DNA from: Pseudoalteromonas luteoviolacea
GTDB taxonomy: Bacteria > Pseudomonadota > Gammaproteobacteria > Enterobacterales > Alteromonadaceae
DNA: 64,000 nucleotides
Direction: 5' to 3'
Assembly (NCBI RefSeq): GCF_001696455.1
Contig: NZ_MAUJ01000001.1
Location: forward strand, 248,001-312,000
Part shown: positions 35,629 through 46,550 of the stretch, piece by piece
Position numbering within the stretch: the stretch's first letter is position 1
Layout: each line of letters opens with the position of its first letter
Notes under the pieces: model-generated
What the model saw: the letters and a program-made list of their open reading frames with translations, nothing else
The model's database searches: none
What the model was told of the DNA's origin: nothing
Position numbers and translations under genes: made by a program

Positions 35629-36306
35629 TTATTCCTGTTTGTGTTGTTTAGTTGTTGCGCGACGACTTAGCTGCGGGTGAGTATTTGCTGTTGGTATATC
35701 AGCCACCAACATGACAAATGCGGCATTTCGGTAGGGCAATGTGTAGCTTTTACCAAAATGGAAATTAATGGCAGTGGCCCCAAGACCATTGGCACGATAC
35801 TTTGCGGGGAGTGGAACGTCATGCTCGGCACTCCAATAGTCTCCACGCTTGATATGCACAAAGTAATCGGTCGCGATATAAGGCTGTGATGGAGAGCTTG
35901 GTTCTTGTACTAAGCTGATAAGTTCAGTTGCACTGGGTAGCCGCCAATTACTTTGCCCGCACAGACTTTGTTGATTGGTGCGGCGAATAAGGTCAGCAGT
36001 GTCGCAGCGTTGGGGTTCAAAATAACAGTCGCCAAAATTACTTTTTCCTGTTTGACCATCAAACCAAGAATAGGTCCAGTAACCATCGTGGACGCTTTCA
36101 TTATCGGTTTTCACTTCCCACAAAAGGCCATTTTGGCTGTCTAATACGCAGGCCCAAGGGCCTTGCCAAGGCAAGAGCGTCTGCCCAGCGTTTGTAATTT
36201 TGGTAAAACGTTGATGCTGGATCAGTTTTGGTTTTTCTCGTGGAAGCAAGCAAACCACAATCAGTGCACTTAAAATAAGAACGGACCAAATGATGCGATT
36301 AATCAT
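35629..36306 (-). CDS. Lcl/DUF1566 domain protein
   Basis: 225 residues from the ATG at 36306, which overlaps the upstream stop (ATGA) and has GAGGT in front; the frame is open to 36381. A single N-terminal membrane anchor (IIWSVLILSALIVVCLL) leads to an exported Lcl C-terminal-type domain: DSQNGLLWEVKT, CGQSNWRLPSATELISLV, YWSAEH, with four Cys that may pair. This domain occurs in Legionella collagen-like adhesin and in many marine exported proteins, and binds glycosaminoglycans in Legionella. The operon position between a heme-type protein and a phosphatase is unusual. Confidence 0.75.
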   Translation of the reverse strand: MINRIIWSVLILSALIVVCLLPREKPKLIQHQRFTKITNAGQTLLPWQGPWACVLDSQNGLLWEVKTDNESVHDGYWTYSWFDGQTGKSNFGDCYFEPQRCDTADLIRRTNQQSLCGQSNWRLPSATELISLVQEPSSPSQPYIATDYFVHIKRGDYWSAEHDVPLPAKYRANGLGATAINFHFGKSYTLPYRNAAFVMLVADIPTANTHPQLSRRATTKQHKQE

Positions 36307-37826
36307 AGCGCATACCTCAACTTGATGGCCTGCATGTGGCGTGTATGCGCAATTTGAGCGTGATCGAAAGCAGATACCCACATGCAGGTCCCAGTTTGCA
36401 GGGCAACATCGTATTTGGACTGGGTATTATGTTTTCGAACGAGCTCTAACGTCCACTGGCCATCTTTCCACTCACCTCTGGCTCTGACATCGGCTCTATC
36501 TCCTTCAAATCGGTTAGAACGATACAAAACGGAGGATAAAAAAGTGCCAATTGGATATAAGTCATCAGACTCGCGGTAAGGGGATGAGCCAAACCAAGGA
36601 AGCACGCTATCGCGATGCTGTTGGTAGATATCTAAATTGTTGGGTAATCGCTTGGGAATTACAGTCTTTGGCGTGTACCATTGCCAGTTCATTACATAAG
36701 CGCCACTTTCTTTGCCATCGGCTTGATAGCCTGCCGTATATCTGCGATTCCCACTTAAATGGGGGGCTGGTGGTCCGATAAAGTTGTCGTCGGCGAGGTA
36801 CATGTCATTAGTGCGCACAGCCTTCCAGTGCCATAGATCTCGCGTTTTTCCATCAAGGCTGGCATGGTAGCCTTTACCGTGCCAATTTTTGGGTTTACCA
36901 TTAATAGGCTTATCGCCTAGATGTAGTGTCTTGTCGCCGGCAATTTCGCATCCTTCAGATAGCATGACTGCAAATTTGTCTTCATAGAAAGTGCGTTCGT
37001 CGAAGTTATAAAATCCGTTTTCTTGCACTTGCCATCCTTGAGCGGTTTTTAAAAGTGGCAAATGATGCGTGCTCTTTGTCTCGTCTTGCCATGAAATTAA
37101 AAAGTAGCTCTCGTATTTGTTTGCGAGTGCTTTGACGGTAACTTCGGTCGCGCCTTGGTTAAAGTTTGCCCCGCCTATGGTCATGAGAGAAATCGGATTT
37201 GTTTTTGTCCAAGCGAGTTCGTCTGCTTTGCCATCAATTTCAATGAAAGTGGCATCATCAATTGTTAATACGTTGAGCTGGTGGGTTGTGTTCTTTACTA
37301 AAAATAAACTGGATAGTGACACTGCACATATGCCGAATATATAACTGAGATGGCGTAAAGTCGCTCTTTTGGGGAGCAGGATGGAAAATACGCGTCGGCC
37401 ATTCTGAACGACATAAATCCATGCATGAAAGACGAGGTAAAAGCACATTGCCCACATTGCAATCTGGTGAATAGTGCGAGAGACATCAGCGTACAGACCT
37501 GCCCATACAAGCCAGCCAGAAATACTCACAATAGGCAGAGAGATATAGCCTAAGTAATTAATAATTTTGTGGTATTTTGACTGAATACTACGAAAAGGAC
37601 TTGTAAATGAATACAATAAATAGGAGGCTATAATTAACGATAGGGCAATGCCGAACCCTAAGTGCCAAATGTGCATTTGACCTTGTGGCAACAAAGTTGA
37701 TATTGGGGACATCCAGTCTTGACTGATTAGAGCAATCCTCAAGCCTGTTATCATACTGCCGATAACAACAGCGATGGCCAAAATATGAAAAATGATGAAG
37801 GTTTGCCGATCCATAAACGCGCGCAT
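36303..37826 (-). CDS. cytochrome b561-like membrane domain fused to ethylbenzene-dehydrogenase-type heme domain
   Basis: 507 residues from the ATG at 37826; a second ATG at 37814 is equally possible, and neither has a good ribosome site. The N-terminal 190 residues form four to five membrane helices with His residues spaced as in di-heme cytochromes b561/b6 (HIWHLGFG, RTIHQIAMW, VFHAW). From about 195 an exported domain follows (IDGKADELAWTKTNPI, DDLYPIGTFLSSVLY, GQWTLELVRKHNT) that matches the EB_dh heme-binding fold. Likely a quinol or electron shuttle to a periplasmic partner. First gene of an operon with the Lcl protein and the PPC phosphatase. Confidence 0.8.
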   Translation of the reverse strand: MRAFMDRQTFIIFHILAIAVVIGSMITGLRIALISQDWMSPISTLLPQGQMHIWHLGFGIALSLIIASYLLYSFTSPFRSIQSKYHKIINYLGYISLPIVSISGWLVWAGLYADVSRTIHQIAMWAMCFYLVFHAWIYVVQNGRRVFSILLPKRATLRHLSYIFGICAVSLSSLFLVKNTTHQLNVLTIDDATFIEIDGKADELAWTKTNPISLMTIGGANFNQGATEVTVKALANKYESYFLISWQDETKSTHHLPLLKTAQGWQVQENGFYNFDERTFYEDKFAVMLSEGCEIAGDKTLHLGDKPINGKPKNWHGKGYHASLDGKTRDLWHWKAVRTNDMYLADDNFIGPPAPHLSGNRRYTAGYQADGKESGAYVMNWQWYTPKTVIPKRLPNNLDIYQQHRDSVLPWFGSSPYRESDDLYPIGTFLSSVLYRSNRFEGDRADVRARGEWKDGQWTLELVRKHNTQSKYDVALQTGTCMWVSAFDHAQIAHTRHMQAIKLRYAL

Positions 37827-37972
37827 ATTATTATTTTTGTAAATTAAGTGTAAAATATTATGTTTACACAATTATGTCATTTTTCAAATACTGCAAAAGG
37901 TTAAAGTTATGGCTAAACTTTGAGCTGTTTGGCTTATGAATATGAAAAATTTGGACTAATGAGGGATACGAA

Positions 37973-39160
37973 ATGAAAGAAATAGCTGTAGAGGCAGTAG
38001 ATAGCGGCTATGTGATAGATAGCATGACAGACATTGTGGCATGCTTAAATACGTCAGACTCAATTCAACGATTTTTGTTAGACATTCACTGTATCTTGCA
38101 AAAAGTCACCTATGCAGACAATTTTTTTGTCGTGTTGTACAAAGAAAATGGCAACCTCTCCTTTCCCTATTTTCATGATGTCAAAGATGATATGCAGGCG
38201 GAAGATTTAGAAAATCTCTCATTGGATGACATTTCTCATTCTCTTACTGCCTATGCGTTAAAAGCGAATCAAGTGTGCAACTTTAATCAAACTGATATTG
38301 AAGCGCTGATGAAAAACAATGAGGTGAATATATTAGGGTCTATTCCAATGCAATGGCTTTGCTTTCCGTTGGTGAACCGCAATCAGCATCTGGGAGCCTT
38401 TATTATTCAGTCATATCGCAAAGAAGATGAATACTCAGGCATGATTGTGGATGTGCTTTATACAATCAGTCATGTAATTTCGTCTGCACTAGATGCTTTC
38501 AATAATCAGCAAGCTTTGCTTGAAGCTAACCGGGCTTTACAAAACTATCAATCTGAGCTGGAAGCTAAGGTATCAGAGCGCACGTCGGAATTAGAGCAGA
38601 GCTTAAAGGATCTTGAGCAGGAGATTGAGAAAAGGGAGGCATTACAGCAAAAGCTTGAACATGACTCTTTGCATGACAGCTTAACCGGGTTAGCTAATCG
38701 GAAGTTTCTATTTAGAGAGTTAGAGCGTTTATCAGCGCGCTCACAGCGCAGCGATGTGTTGGTATACGTTCTGTATCTGGATTTGGATGATTTTAAGCCC
38801 GTTAACGATAACCATGGTCATCAAAGTGGCGACCTTGTATTGCAAACAGTGAGCAACCGCTTAAACCAAGTATTGAGAAGTTACGATTTTATTTGTCGTT
38901 TAGGTGGAGATGAATTTGTTGTGATGATCACAGAGAAGGTCGATATGTCTTCGCTAGAGCTGCTGGCAAATCGCATCTTAAAATCGATTTCATCTCCTAT
39001 CAAACTTGAGACCGGGATTGAAGTGAGCTGTGGATGCAGTATCGGCGTTGCGTCGGTTATTAATCAACCTTTCAGTGCAGAAGGTATATTACATGATGCA
39101 GACCTCGCGCTCTACGAAGCAAAAGGTAAAGGAAAGAATCAAATATATTTTGCTAAGTAA
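37973..39160 (+). CDS. diguanylate cyclase with N-terminal GAF-like sensor
   Basis: 395 residues. Residues 20-175 have a GAF-like pattern (FFVVLYKENGNL, MQWLCFPLVNRNQHLGAFII). A coiled coil runs from about 180 to 230, then the GGDEF domain: DSLTGLANR (235-243) and RLGGDEFVVM with GGDEF at 311-315. The inhibitory I-site RSYD (302-305) is five residues before it, so product inhibition by c-di-GMP is likely retained. It makes cyclic di-GMP from GTP in response to an unknown cytoplasmic signal. Separate from the EAL protein at 44908, which could oppose it. Confidence 0.9.
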   Translation: MKEIAVEAVDSGYVIDSMTDIVACLNTSDSIQRFLLDIHCILQKVTYADNFFVVLYKENGNLSFPYFHDVKDDMQAEDLENLSLDDISHSLTAYALKANQVCNFNQTDIEALMKNNEVNILGSIPMQWLCFPLVNRNQHLGAFIIQSYRKEDEYSGMIVDVLYTISHVISSALDAFNNQQALLEANRALQNYQSELEAKVSERTSELEQSLKDLEQEIEKREALQQKLEHDSLHDSLTGLANRKFLFRELERLSARSQRSDVLVYVLYLDLDDFKPVNDNHGHQSGDLVLQTVSNRLNQVLRSYDFICRLGGDEFVVMITEKVDMSSLELLANRILKSISSPIKLETGIEVSCGCSIGVASVINQPFSAEGILHDADLALYEAKGKGKNQIYFAK

Positions 39161-39234
39161 ATGTTTAGGCATTGCTTTACCAGCGCGTATGATTGCATTA
39201 GGATCAAACTTTATATTTGTTTAGATGGTTGGTA

Positions 39235-40293
39235 ATGGCACAAAAACTTTTCCTACTTTGTTTATTTTGGATGTGCAGTACAGCTTATGCGATAGAGGTA
39301 ACTGACCTCTATGAAGCCACTCTGGTAGTGGATGATAAAACCCGAGCAACCAGAGCTAAAGCCAGTCAGGATGCATTAGACCAAGTCATTAAAAAGCTGA
39401 CAGGGAAGGCGGGGAATGGCGACCACCCACTAATCAAAAAAAGCAAACGGCGTATTTCTGACTATATGCTCAAATATGAGTATATTGAGCACATTGAAGG
39501 TGAACTAAAAATCAAAGTGCGCTTTGAAGCTGAAAAAGTTGAAAAGCTCGTTAGAGACAGTGGGTTTGGCCTATGGGGTAACCGTAGGCCGCTGATAGCG
39601 ATATGGCTAGCTATCGAAGATAATTTGCGACGCGATTTCGTGACACAAGAAAGCTATCCGCAGTTAGAGCGGCTCATTTATGATACCGCGGCAGAGTGGG
39701 GCGTACCCGTAGTTGTTCCTTTGATGGATCTTACAGACAGATCTCAGGTCGGAATAGCTGAAGTTTGGGGGAACTTTTCTGAGCCAGTAGAGGCCGCTTC
39801 AGCAAGATATAATGCGGAACGCGTAATTACTGGACGACTGTTCAAACAGCCAAATACCAGTCGTTGGCAGCTAGATTGGCGCTATACCGATGCTGACATG
39901 TTTGAATCTGTACAACTTGTGGGTGACAAACAACAGTTACTGATCTCGATGGTCAATGAAATGTCATCAGCGCTGGCCGATGAGTACGTTATAGATCCAA
40001 ATAAATCGTATGCCACGAACAGTACAGTGATCACGGTTGATGGACTGCGAACCTTTGATAAAGTGGAACGCGCAAAAAGACAGTTACTCACTATTAGTAC
40101 AGTAAGCAGCGTGGATGTGGTGTATCGTAATAAAGAACAAGTGCAATTTGAAGTAGAGCATATGTCGTCGGTATCTGATTTACAAAAGTCTTTAAAGCTA
40201 GAACAATCATTTGAAGTTTATGTCGATCCGCGCGCTTTTCACCAAGTCGCGAGCTCTTCTAATTTAAGGTATAGCTGGGTGGGGCAGCAGTGA
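39235..40293 (+). CDS. DUF2066 domain-containing exported protein
   Basis: 352 residues from the ATG at 39235, which begins a good signal peptide (MAQKLFLLCLFWMCSTAYA); the frame is open to a TTG at 39217. Matches the DUF2066 family of gammaproteobacteria (VTDLYEATLVVDDKTRATRAKA, DALDQVIKKLTG). In this order the gene regularly sits directly before hda, as here: its TGA shares a base with the hda ATG. Function unknown; coupling to a replication regulator may only be genomic convenience. Confidence 0.85.
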   Translation: MAQKLFLLCLFWMCSTAYAIEVTDLYEATLVVDDKTRATRAKASQDALDQVIKKLTGKAGNGDHPLIKKSKRRISDYMLKYEYIEHIEGELKIKVRFEAEKVEKLVRDSGFGLWGNRRPLIAIWLAIEDNLRRDFVTQESYPQLERLIYDTAAEWGVPVVVPLMDLTDRSQVGIAEVWGNFSEPVEAASARYNAERVITGRLFKQPNTSRWQLDWRYTDADMFESVQLVGDKQQLLISMVNEMSSALADEYVIDPNKSYATNSTVITVDGLRTFDKVERAKRQLLTISTVSSVDVVYRNKEQVQFEVEHMSSVSDLQKSLKLEQSFEVYVDPRAFHQVASSSNLRYSWVGQQ

Positions 40294-40997
40294 TGTTAGA
40301 TCCGATGCAGTTGGCTTTACCGGTTACCTTGCCCGATGATGAAACTTTTACCTCCTACTTTGGAGGGGAAAAGTCACTGGAAGTAACACATCTAAAAAAA
40401 GCATTAAGTGAAATTCAGCAGGACTTTCAGTTTACTTATTTATGTGGTCTCGCAGACTCAGGAAAATCACATCTGCTGTATGCTACTTGCATTCATGCGC
40501 AAGAACTTGGTCTCTCGACTATTTTGATTTCCCTTCGAGAAGTGATCAAGTTTGGACCTGATGTGCTTGAGGGACTAGATGGCTTAGACGTTGTGTGTAT
40601 TGATGATGTGCACTTAGTTGCTGGTAACGACGCAATGGAAAAAGCTCTTTTTAACTTTTTCAACCGTTTTAACGAAGCGGGAAAATGCTTAGTGATGACC
40701 GCTGATTTGCTGCCAAGTATGTTGAATATCGCTTTACCAGACCTTGAGTCTAGGCTTGCTTGGGGGACGACTTTTCAAATTCGCTCCATGAGTGATGACG
40801 ACAAAGCAGAAGCCCTAGTCAAGCGAGCAAATATGCGCGGCCTAGAATTAAGTGATGAATGTGCGCGATTTTTACTAACGCGACTGAGTAGAGATATGCG
40901 TGCATTACTCGATGTTTTGGACAAGTTAGACCACGCATCTATGGCTGCACAGCGAAAACTTACCATTCCTTTTATAAAAGCCACCCTAAAGCTGTGA
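40293..40997 (+). CDS. hda: DnaA inactivator Hda
   Basis: 234 residues from the ATG at 40293 (a GTG at 40290 would add one residue). N-terminal clamp-binding motif QLALPV, then a DnaA-like AAA+ domain: ADSGKSHLL as Walker A, VVCIDDVHLVAG as Walker B, DLESRLAWGT as the sensor/box VII segment with the arginine finger, and the C-terminal QRKLTIPFIKATLKL typical of Hda. With the DNA-loaded beta clamp it stimulates ATP hydrolysis by DnaA, preventing re-initiation. Translationally coupled to the DUF2066 gene. Confidence 0.95.
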   Translation: MLDPMQLALPVTLPDDETFTSYFGGEKSLEVTHLKKALSEIQQDFQFTYLCGLADSGKSHLLYATCIHAQELGLSTILISLREVIKFGPDVLEGLDGLDVVCIDDVHLVAGNDAMEKALFNFFNRFNEAGKCLVMTADLLPSMLNIALPDLESRLAWGTTFQIRSMSDDDKAEALVKRANMRGLELSDECARFLLTRLSRDMRALLDVLDKLDHASMAAQRKLTIPFIKATLKL

Positions 40998-41001
40998 ATT
41001 T

Positions 41002-42062
<1,061 letters not shown>

Positions 42063-42075
42063 GAGCGAACCAAAA

Positions 42076-44463
42076 ATGAAATTTAGTGAAAAGTGGCTAA
42101 GAGAGTGGGTTAATCCAGCGATCGATACGGATGCTCTATCTGAACAACTGTCTATGGCTGGTTTAGAAGTAGATGGCGTTGACCCAGTTGCTGGTGATTT
42201 CGACGGCGTTGTAATTGGCGAAGTTGTAGAATGCGGCCAGCACCCAGATGCCGATAAACTACGTGTTACAAAAGTGAACGTAGGTGAAGAAGAATTACTC
42301 GACATCGTGTGTGGTGCAGCAAACTGTCGTACAGGTCTAAAAGTTGCAGTTGCGAAAGTTGGCGCAGTATTGCCAGGCGGCTTCAAAATCAAAAAAGCAA
42401 AGCTTCGTGGTCAACCTTCCCACGGAATGTTGTGCGCATTTGAAGAGCTAGGCATGGCTGAAAGCTCTGATGGTATTTTAGAATTGCCTACAGATGCGAC
42501 CATTGGCCAAAATATTCGCGAGTACTTCGCACTTGATGACGTAACAATCGACGTTGACCTAACGGCAAACCGCAGTGATTGTTTAGGTATTAAAGGCCTT
42601 GCACGCGAAGTGGGTGTACTAAACGGTTTAGACGTTACAGAAATTGAAATTAATGCTGTAAAGCCGACAATCGATGACAAAATTGAAATCGAACTGGTAG
42701 ATAGCGATGCTTGTCCTCGCTATTTAGGTCGAGTGATCAAAGGCATCAATCTTGATGCTGAATCACCGCTTTGGTTGGTAGAAAAGCTGCGTCGTTCTGG
42801 TATTCGTTCGATCGATCCAGTTGTTGACGTAACTAACTATGTGCTGTTAGAGCTAGGCCATCCAATGCACGCTTTCGACCTTTCTGCGATCTCTGGTGGT
42901 ATTAAAGTACGTAAAGCGCAGCAGGATGAAGAACTGGTATTGCTAGACGGTAATACTGCTAAGCTTAATACGTCAACTTTATTGATTGCTGACCACGAAA
43001 AAGCACTTGCTATGGCAGGTATTTTCGGTGGTGAAGCATCAGGTGTTAAAGAGGGCACACAAGACATTTTACTAGAAAGTGCATTCTTCAACCCACTAGC
43101 GATTGCGGGTCAAGCACGTAGCTACGGCTTACACACAGACGCATCTCACCGTTATGAGCGTGGTGTTGATCATCAGCTTCAGCATGACGCAATGGAGCGT
43201 GCAACAGCACTTTTACTTGAAATTGTAGGTGGTGAAGCAGGTCCTGTTGTTGAAGCTGTATCAGAAGCGGACCTACCAGCGACAAAATCGGTAGTTTTGC
43301 GTCGCGAGCGCTTAGATCGTGTTATCGGTTATCACATTGAAGATGACAAAGTAACAGATATTCTTGCGCGCCTAGGCCTAGAAGTGACGTTTGAGAATGC
43401 TCAATGGCAGGCACAAGTACCAAGTTATCGCTTTGATATCAGTATTGAAGAAGATCTAATTGAAGAAGTTGCTCGCGTATTTGGCTACAACAATATTCCA
43501 AACGTTGCGCCAAGTGCTGCACTTAAGATGACTGATCATCAAGAGGCTGCACTACCTGTATCTCGTTTTAGAAATGAACTTGTATCACGTGGATATCAAG
43601 AAGCAATTACTTACAGCTTCGTAGATCCTAAGAAGCAAGCGCTACTTCACCCAGAAAGTGACGCATTGGTATTGCCTCATCCTATTTCAGTAGAGATGTC
43701 AGCAATGCGTGTTAGCTTGATGCCAGGTTTGGTTAATGCGTTAGTGTACAACCAAAATCGTCAGCAATCTCGTATTCGCTTTTTTGAACACGGTTTGAAG
43801 TTTGTAAAAGATGAGAGTGCTGAAAATGGTATTCGTCAAAGCGCTGTGCTTGGTGGTATTGTTTATGGTAATACCCATAACGAGCACTGGGGCATCGCGA
43901 GTAGAAAAGTAGATTTCTTTGATATTAAAGGCGATGTTGAAGCTTTGCTTGCAGTTTGCAATGACCCTGCTAGATTTAGTTTTAAAGCCGAAGCGTGTGA
44001 TGGGTTACACCCGGGTCAGTCGGCAGCAATTTATGCTGATGGCGTTAAAGTTGGTTTTATTGGTGCGATTCACCCACAATTACAAAAGTCGTTGGAATTA
44101 AACGATACGGCATTTGTATTTGAGGTAGAAGTGGCTGCAATTACGCAAAGAAAGCTGCCTGAAGCCGTAAGTATCTCAAAATTCCCATCAAATCGCAGAG
44201 ATATTGCTATTTTAGTTGCAGATGATGTAAAAATAGGCGATATTTTAGAAAGCATTGAGAAAGTTGGCGGAAATCAATTAGTTGACCTAAACTTATTCGA
44301 TGTGTACAAGGGCAAAGGTATTGAACCCGATTATAAGAGTTTAGCCATCGCCCTAACCCTACAAGCAGTTGATAAAACGCTCGAAGAGAAAGATATCAAC
44401 GAGGTTGTAGACAGAGTCGTGGCCGAATTGGCCAAACAATTTAATGCATCGTTGAGGGACTAG
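42076..44463 (+). CDS. pheT: phenylalanine--tRNA ligase beta subunit
   Basis: 795 residues. Domains in order: the B1 segment with [14 protein letters not shown], the tRNA-binding OB fold ([20 protein letters not shown], about 40-150), B3/B4 editing domain (about 210-375), B5 (about 405-470), the catalytic-like core, and the C-terminal anticodon-binding FDX-ACB domain ([15 protein letters not shown], about 700). All expected parts are present. The B3/B4 domain clears mischarged Tyr-tRNA-Phe. Followed after 2 bases by ihfA. Confidence 0.98.
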   Translation: MKFSEKWLREWVNPAIDTDALSEQLSMAGLEVDGVDPVAGDFDGVVIGEVVECGQHPDADKLRVTKVNVGEEELLDIVCGAANCRTGLKVAVAKVGAVLPGGFKIKKAKLRGQPSHGMLCAFEELGMAESSDGILELPTDATIGQNIREYFALDDVTIDVDLTANRSDCLGIKGLAREVGVLNGLDVTEIEINAVKPTIDDKIEIELVDSDACPRYLGRVIKGINLDAESPLWLVEKLRRSGIRSIDPVVDVTNYVLLELGHPMHAFDLSAISGGIKVRKAQQDEELVLLDGNTAKLNTSTLLIADHEKALAMAGIFGGEASGVKEGTQDILLESAFFNPLAIAGQARSYGLHTDASHRYERGVDHQLQHDAMERATALLLEIVGGEAGPVVEAVSEADLPATKSVVLRRERLDRVIGYHIEDDKVTDILARLGLEVTFENAQWQAQVPSYRFDISIEEDLIEEVARVFGYNNIPNVAPSAALKMTDHQEAALPVSRFRNELVSRGYQEAITYSFVDPKKQALLHPESDALVLPHPISVEMSAMRVSLMPGLVNALVYNQNRQQSRIRFFEHGLKFVKDESAENGIRQSAVLGGIVYGNTHNEHWGIASRKVDFFDIKGDVEALLAVCNDPARFSFKAEACDGLHPGQSAAIYADGVKVGFIGAIHPQLQKSLELNDTAFVFEVEVAAITQRKLPEAVSISKFPSNRRDIAILVADDVKIGDILESIEKVGGNQLVDLNLFDVYKGKGIEPDYKSLAIALTLQAVDKTLEEKDINEVVDRVVAELAKQFNASLRD

Positions 44464-44465
44464 AT

Positions 44466-44765
44466 ATGGCGCTTACTAAAGCCGACATAGCTGAACACCT
44501 ATTTGAAAAATTGGGGATAAATAAAAAGGATGCCAAAGATTTAGTTGAAGCGTTTTTTGAAGAAATCCGCTCAGCGCTTGAAAACGGAGAGCAGGTTAAG
44601 CTCTCTGGCTTTGGCAATTTCGATTTGCGTGATAAAAAACAACGCCCAGGTCGAAACCCTAAAACTGGAGAAGATATACCTATTTCTGCAAGGCGCGTTG
44701 TAACTTTTCGACCTGGTCAAAAGTTAAAAACACGTGTTGAAGTAGGCACGAGTAAAAATCTTTAA
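44466..44765 (+). CDS. ihfA: integration host factor subunit alpha
   Basis: 99 residues, standard length. HU/IHF fold with the DNA-intercalating arm ([20 protein letters not shown]) and its conserved Pro. [17 protein letters not shown] at the start is typical of IhfA. Bends DNA at specific sites for replication, transcription and recombination. Directly follows pheT, the conserved gammaproteobacterial order pheS-pheT-ihfA. Confidence 0.97.
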   Translation: MALTKADIAEHLFEKLGINKKDAKDLVEAFFEEIRSALENGEQVKLSGFGNFDLRDKKQRPGRNPKTGEDIPISARRVVTFRPGQKLKTRVEVGTSKNL

Positions 44766-44814
44766 TATCAGATTGGTGCAAAGCTGCATTTAGTGGCTTT
44801 GACAGCTGTCACCA

Positions 44815-44844
44815 AAAGGATCTGTCTGCAAAGGCAGATCCTTT
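44815..44844 (+). terminator. terminator after ihfA
   Basis: A 10-bp stem AAAGGATCTG/CAGATCCTTT with a 10-base loop, 50 bases after the ihfA stop, followed by TTGTC. A weak T-tract, but placement suits the end of the pheST-ihfA unit. Confidence 0.65.
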
Positions 44845-44907
44845 GTCATAAATTTGTAATTGTTTAAATCTAAACTCTTGCTATATCATTGATTCTAGGA
44901 ACTTAGC

Positions 44908-46476
44908 TTGCGTCAGAGAAAACATTCTTGGACAAACAGCATCAAAAATTTTTTTGTTTCTTGGTTGATCTGCTCATTTATCTTTGGGCTATTATTCACA
45001 TTTATATACATCCAGCACAAAGAGTCTGAAAAATCGTCAGTGCAGAGTATGGCTGAACGTGTACTTGTGGATCTAGAATCACAATTAGACAATGTTGATG
45101 AGTTTCTTCGTCAATCAGACCATATTGATGCAAAGTGCAATGAAGAGACCATTCGCCAAATGCGTCAATTTGTTTTTAAAAACCCAGCAGTCAGTGAAAT
45201 AGGTATTGTGAGTCCTCGTGGCAACCTTATTTGCAACTCATTTGGTATGCTTTCTTCGCCTATGTTTTTGTCTGAGCCAATTAAAAAGCGTGGCTTACGT
45301 TACCATGGGCCAATTATTTCTGAGTTCTTGCAAGTGCCTGCTTTTGTTTTAGCGCGCACGAGACACGACGGGTATGAAGTCAATGCCTTGTTACCAACAG
45401 ACTGGATAAACGATACTTTACATCTGAGGAAATATAAATCGTTAGACTTTGTAGCGGTTGTTGATACCGAGACAGGCGTGCCAGTATTCTTACAAGGTCA
45501 GTATAGCTTACCACTTAACCATAAACTATTTCCGCTCAGCCGCACTTCAGAGGTTGAAGCGCGATTCGATGACCAAACCAGTAAATACCTGTATATAAAG
45601 CCATTTAAGAATGTACCGAGACTGGCTGTTGTGGTGAGCAAAGAAGCTAGATTATTGGGTATACCGGATCCACTTTGGCTGTTGGTACTATGCCTTCTTT
45701 ATCTAGCCTCTTGGGTTGGGCTCGTATTGTTACTCAATCACTATGACAAACGTCTATTGAGCAGTCGCACACTCCTGTTAGATGCCATCAATCGTAAGGA
45801 GCTTTTTAACGTATATCAGCCACTGGTTAATGCGCAAAGCCAGGAAATTGAAGGGGTTGAAGTGTTAATTCGGTGGATGCATCCGCTCGAAGGTGAGCTG
45901 GGACCTGCCTACTTTGTACCTGAAGCGGAGCGTGACGGTACCATACTCGAACTCTCTTTATATCAAATCGATTTAGCATTGACAGACTTGAGACCTTTGC
46001 TCAGAAAAAACAGTGACTTTAAAGTTTCGTTTAACGTCAATGGCTATTTACTAATGTGCCCAAGCTATATCGAACAGCTGTGCCAAGCTAAGGGTTTTTT
46101 TAATAATCTGACTATTGAACTGACCGAGCGAGATGTCCTCTCGGAAGCGAAGATAAAGCTTATTTTGCAGCAGCTTGTAGATACAGGGGTAGAAATTGCA
46201 ATTGATGATTTTGGTACGGGTTATAGCGGTCTACAATATTTGCAGAGCTTTCCAATCGATTTATTGAAAATTGACCAAAGTTTTGTCGCGTCGATTGGGT
46301 TGGACAATCTGCAATCGCCAGTTTTGAACGCGGTGATTGAAATGGCTGCAAAGCTAAACAAAAAACTCATAGCCGAAGGGGTCGAAACACAGCAACAAGC
46401 GAATTATTTGTGCGAAAGGGGCGTGTCCATTCACCAAGCTGGCACTATTATAAAGCGCTTAAGATTAACGAGCTAA
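44908..46476 (+). CDS. EAL domain c-di-GMP phosphodiesterase with CSS-like sensor; 3' end frameshifted
   Basis: Frame as read gives 522 residues from a TTG start (AGGA seven bases upstream; needed for the first membrane helix WLICSFIFGLLFTFIYI). A periplasmic CSS-type domain with Cys77 and Cys109 (CNSFG), a redox/thiol sensor in relatives, precedes a second helix (about 255-277) and the EAL domain: EVLIRW (Glu318), Asn376, Glu404, DDFGTG (433-438), Lys454, Glu490. The last 12 residues (AGTIIKRLRLTS) are out of phase: one added G near 46438 would give QGWHYYKALKINELKRAL, ending at TAG 46488-46490. That is the expected end, so a base seems to be missing. Confidence 0.85.
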   Translation: MRQRKHSWTNSIKNFFVSWLICSFIFGLLFTFIYIQHKESEKSSVQSMAERVLVDLESQLDNVDEFLRQSDHIDAKCNEETIRQMRQFVFKNPAVSEIGIVSPRGNLICNSFGMLSSPMFLSEPIKKRGLRYHGPIISEFLQVPAFVLARTRHDGYEVNALLPTDWINDTLHLRKYKSLDFVAVVDTETGVPVFLQGQYSLPLNHKLFPLSRTSEVEARFDDQTSKYLYIKPFKNVPRLAVVVSKEARLLGIPDPLWLLVLCLLYLASWVGLVLLLNHYDKRLLSSRTLLLDAINRKELFNVYQPLVNAQSQEIEGVEVLIRWMHPLEGELGPAYFVPEAERDGTILELSLYQIDLALTDLRPLLRKNSDFKVSFNVNGYLLMCPSYIEQLCQAKGFFNNLTIELTERDVLSEAKIKLILQQLVDTGVEIAIDDFGTGYSGLQYLQSFPIDLLKIDQSFVASIGLDNLQSPVLNAVIEMAAKLNKKLIAEGVETQQQANYLCERGVSIHQAGTIIKRLRLTS

Positions 46477-46513
46477 AACGAGCTTTGTAGTCTTTTGGAA
46501 AAACTTATCATGA

Positions 46514-46540
46514 AGAAAGCCCCCGATTGGGGGCTTTTGG
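46514..46540. terminator. bidirectional terminator
   Basis: A 9-bp stem AAAGCCCCC/GGGGGCTTT with a GATT loop (46516-46537), with T-rich tails on both strands. It lies between the convergent EAL gene and the GH13 alpha-glucosidase gene. Confidence 0.88.
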
Positions 46541-46550
46541 TTCATCTGTG

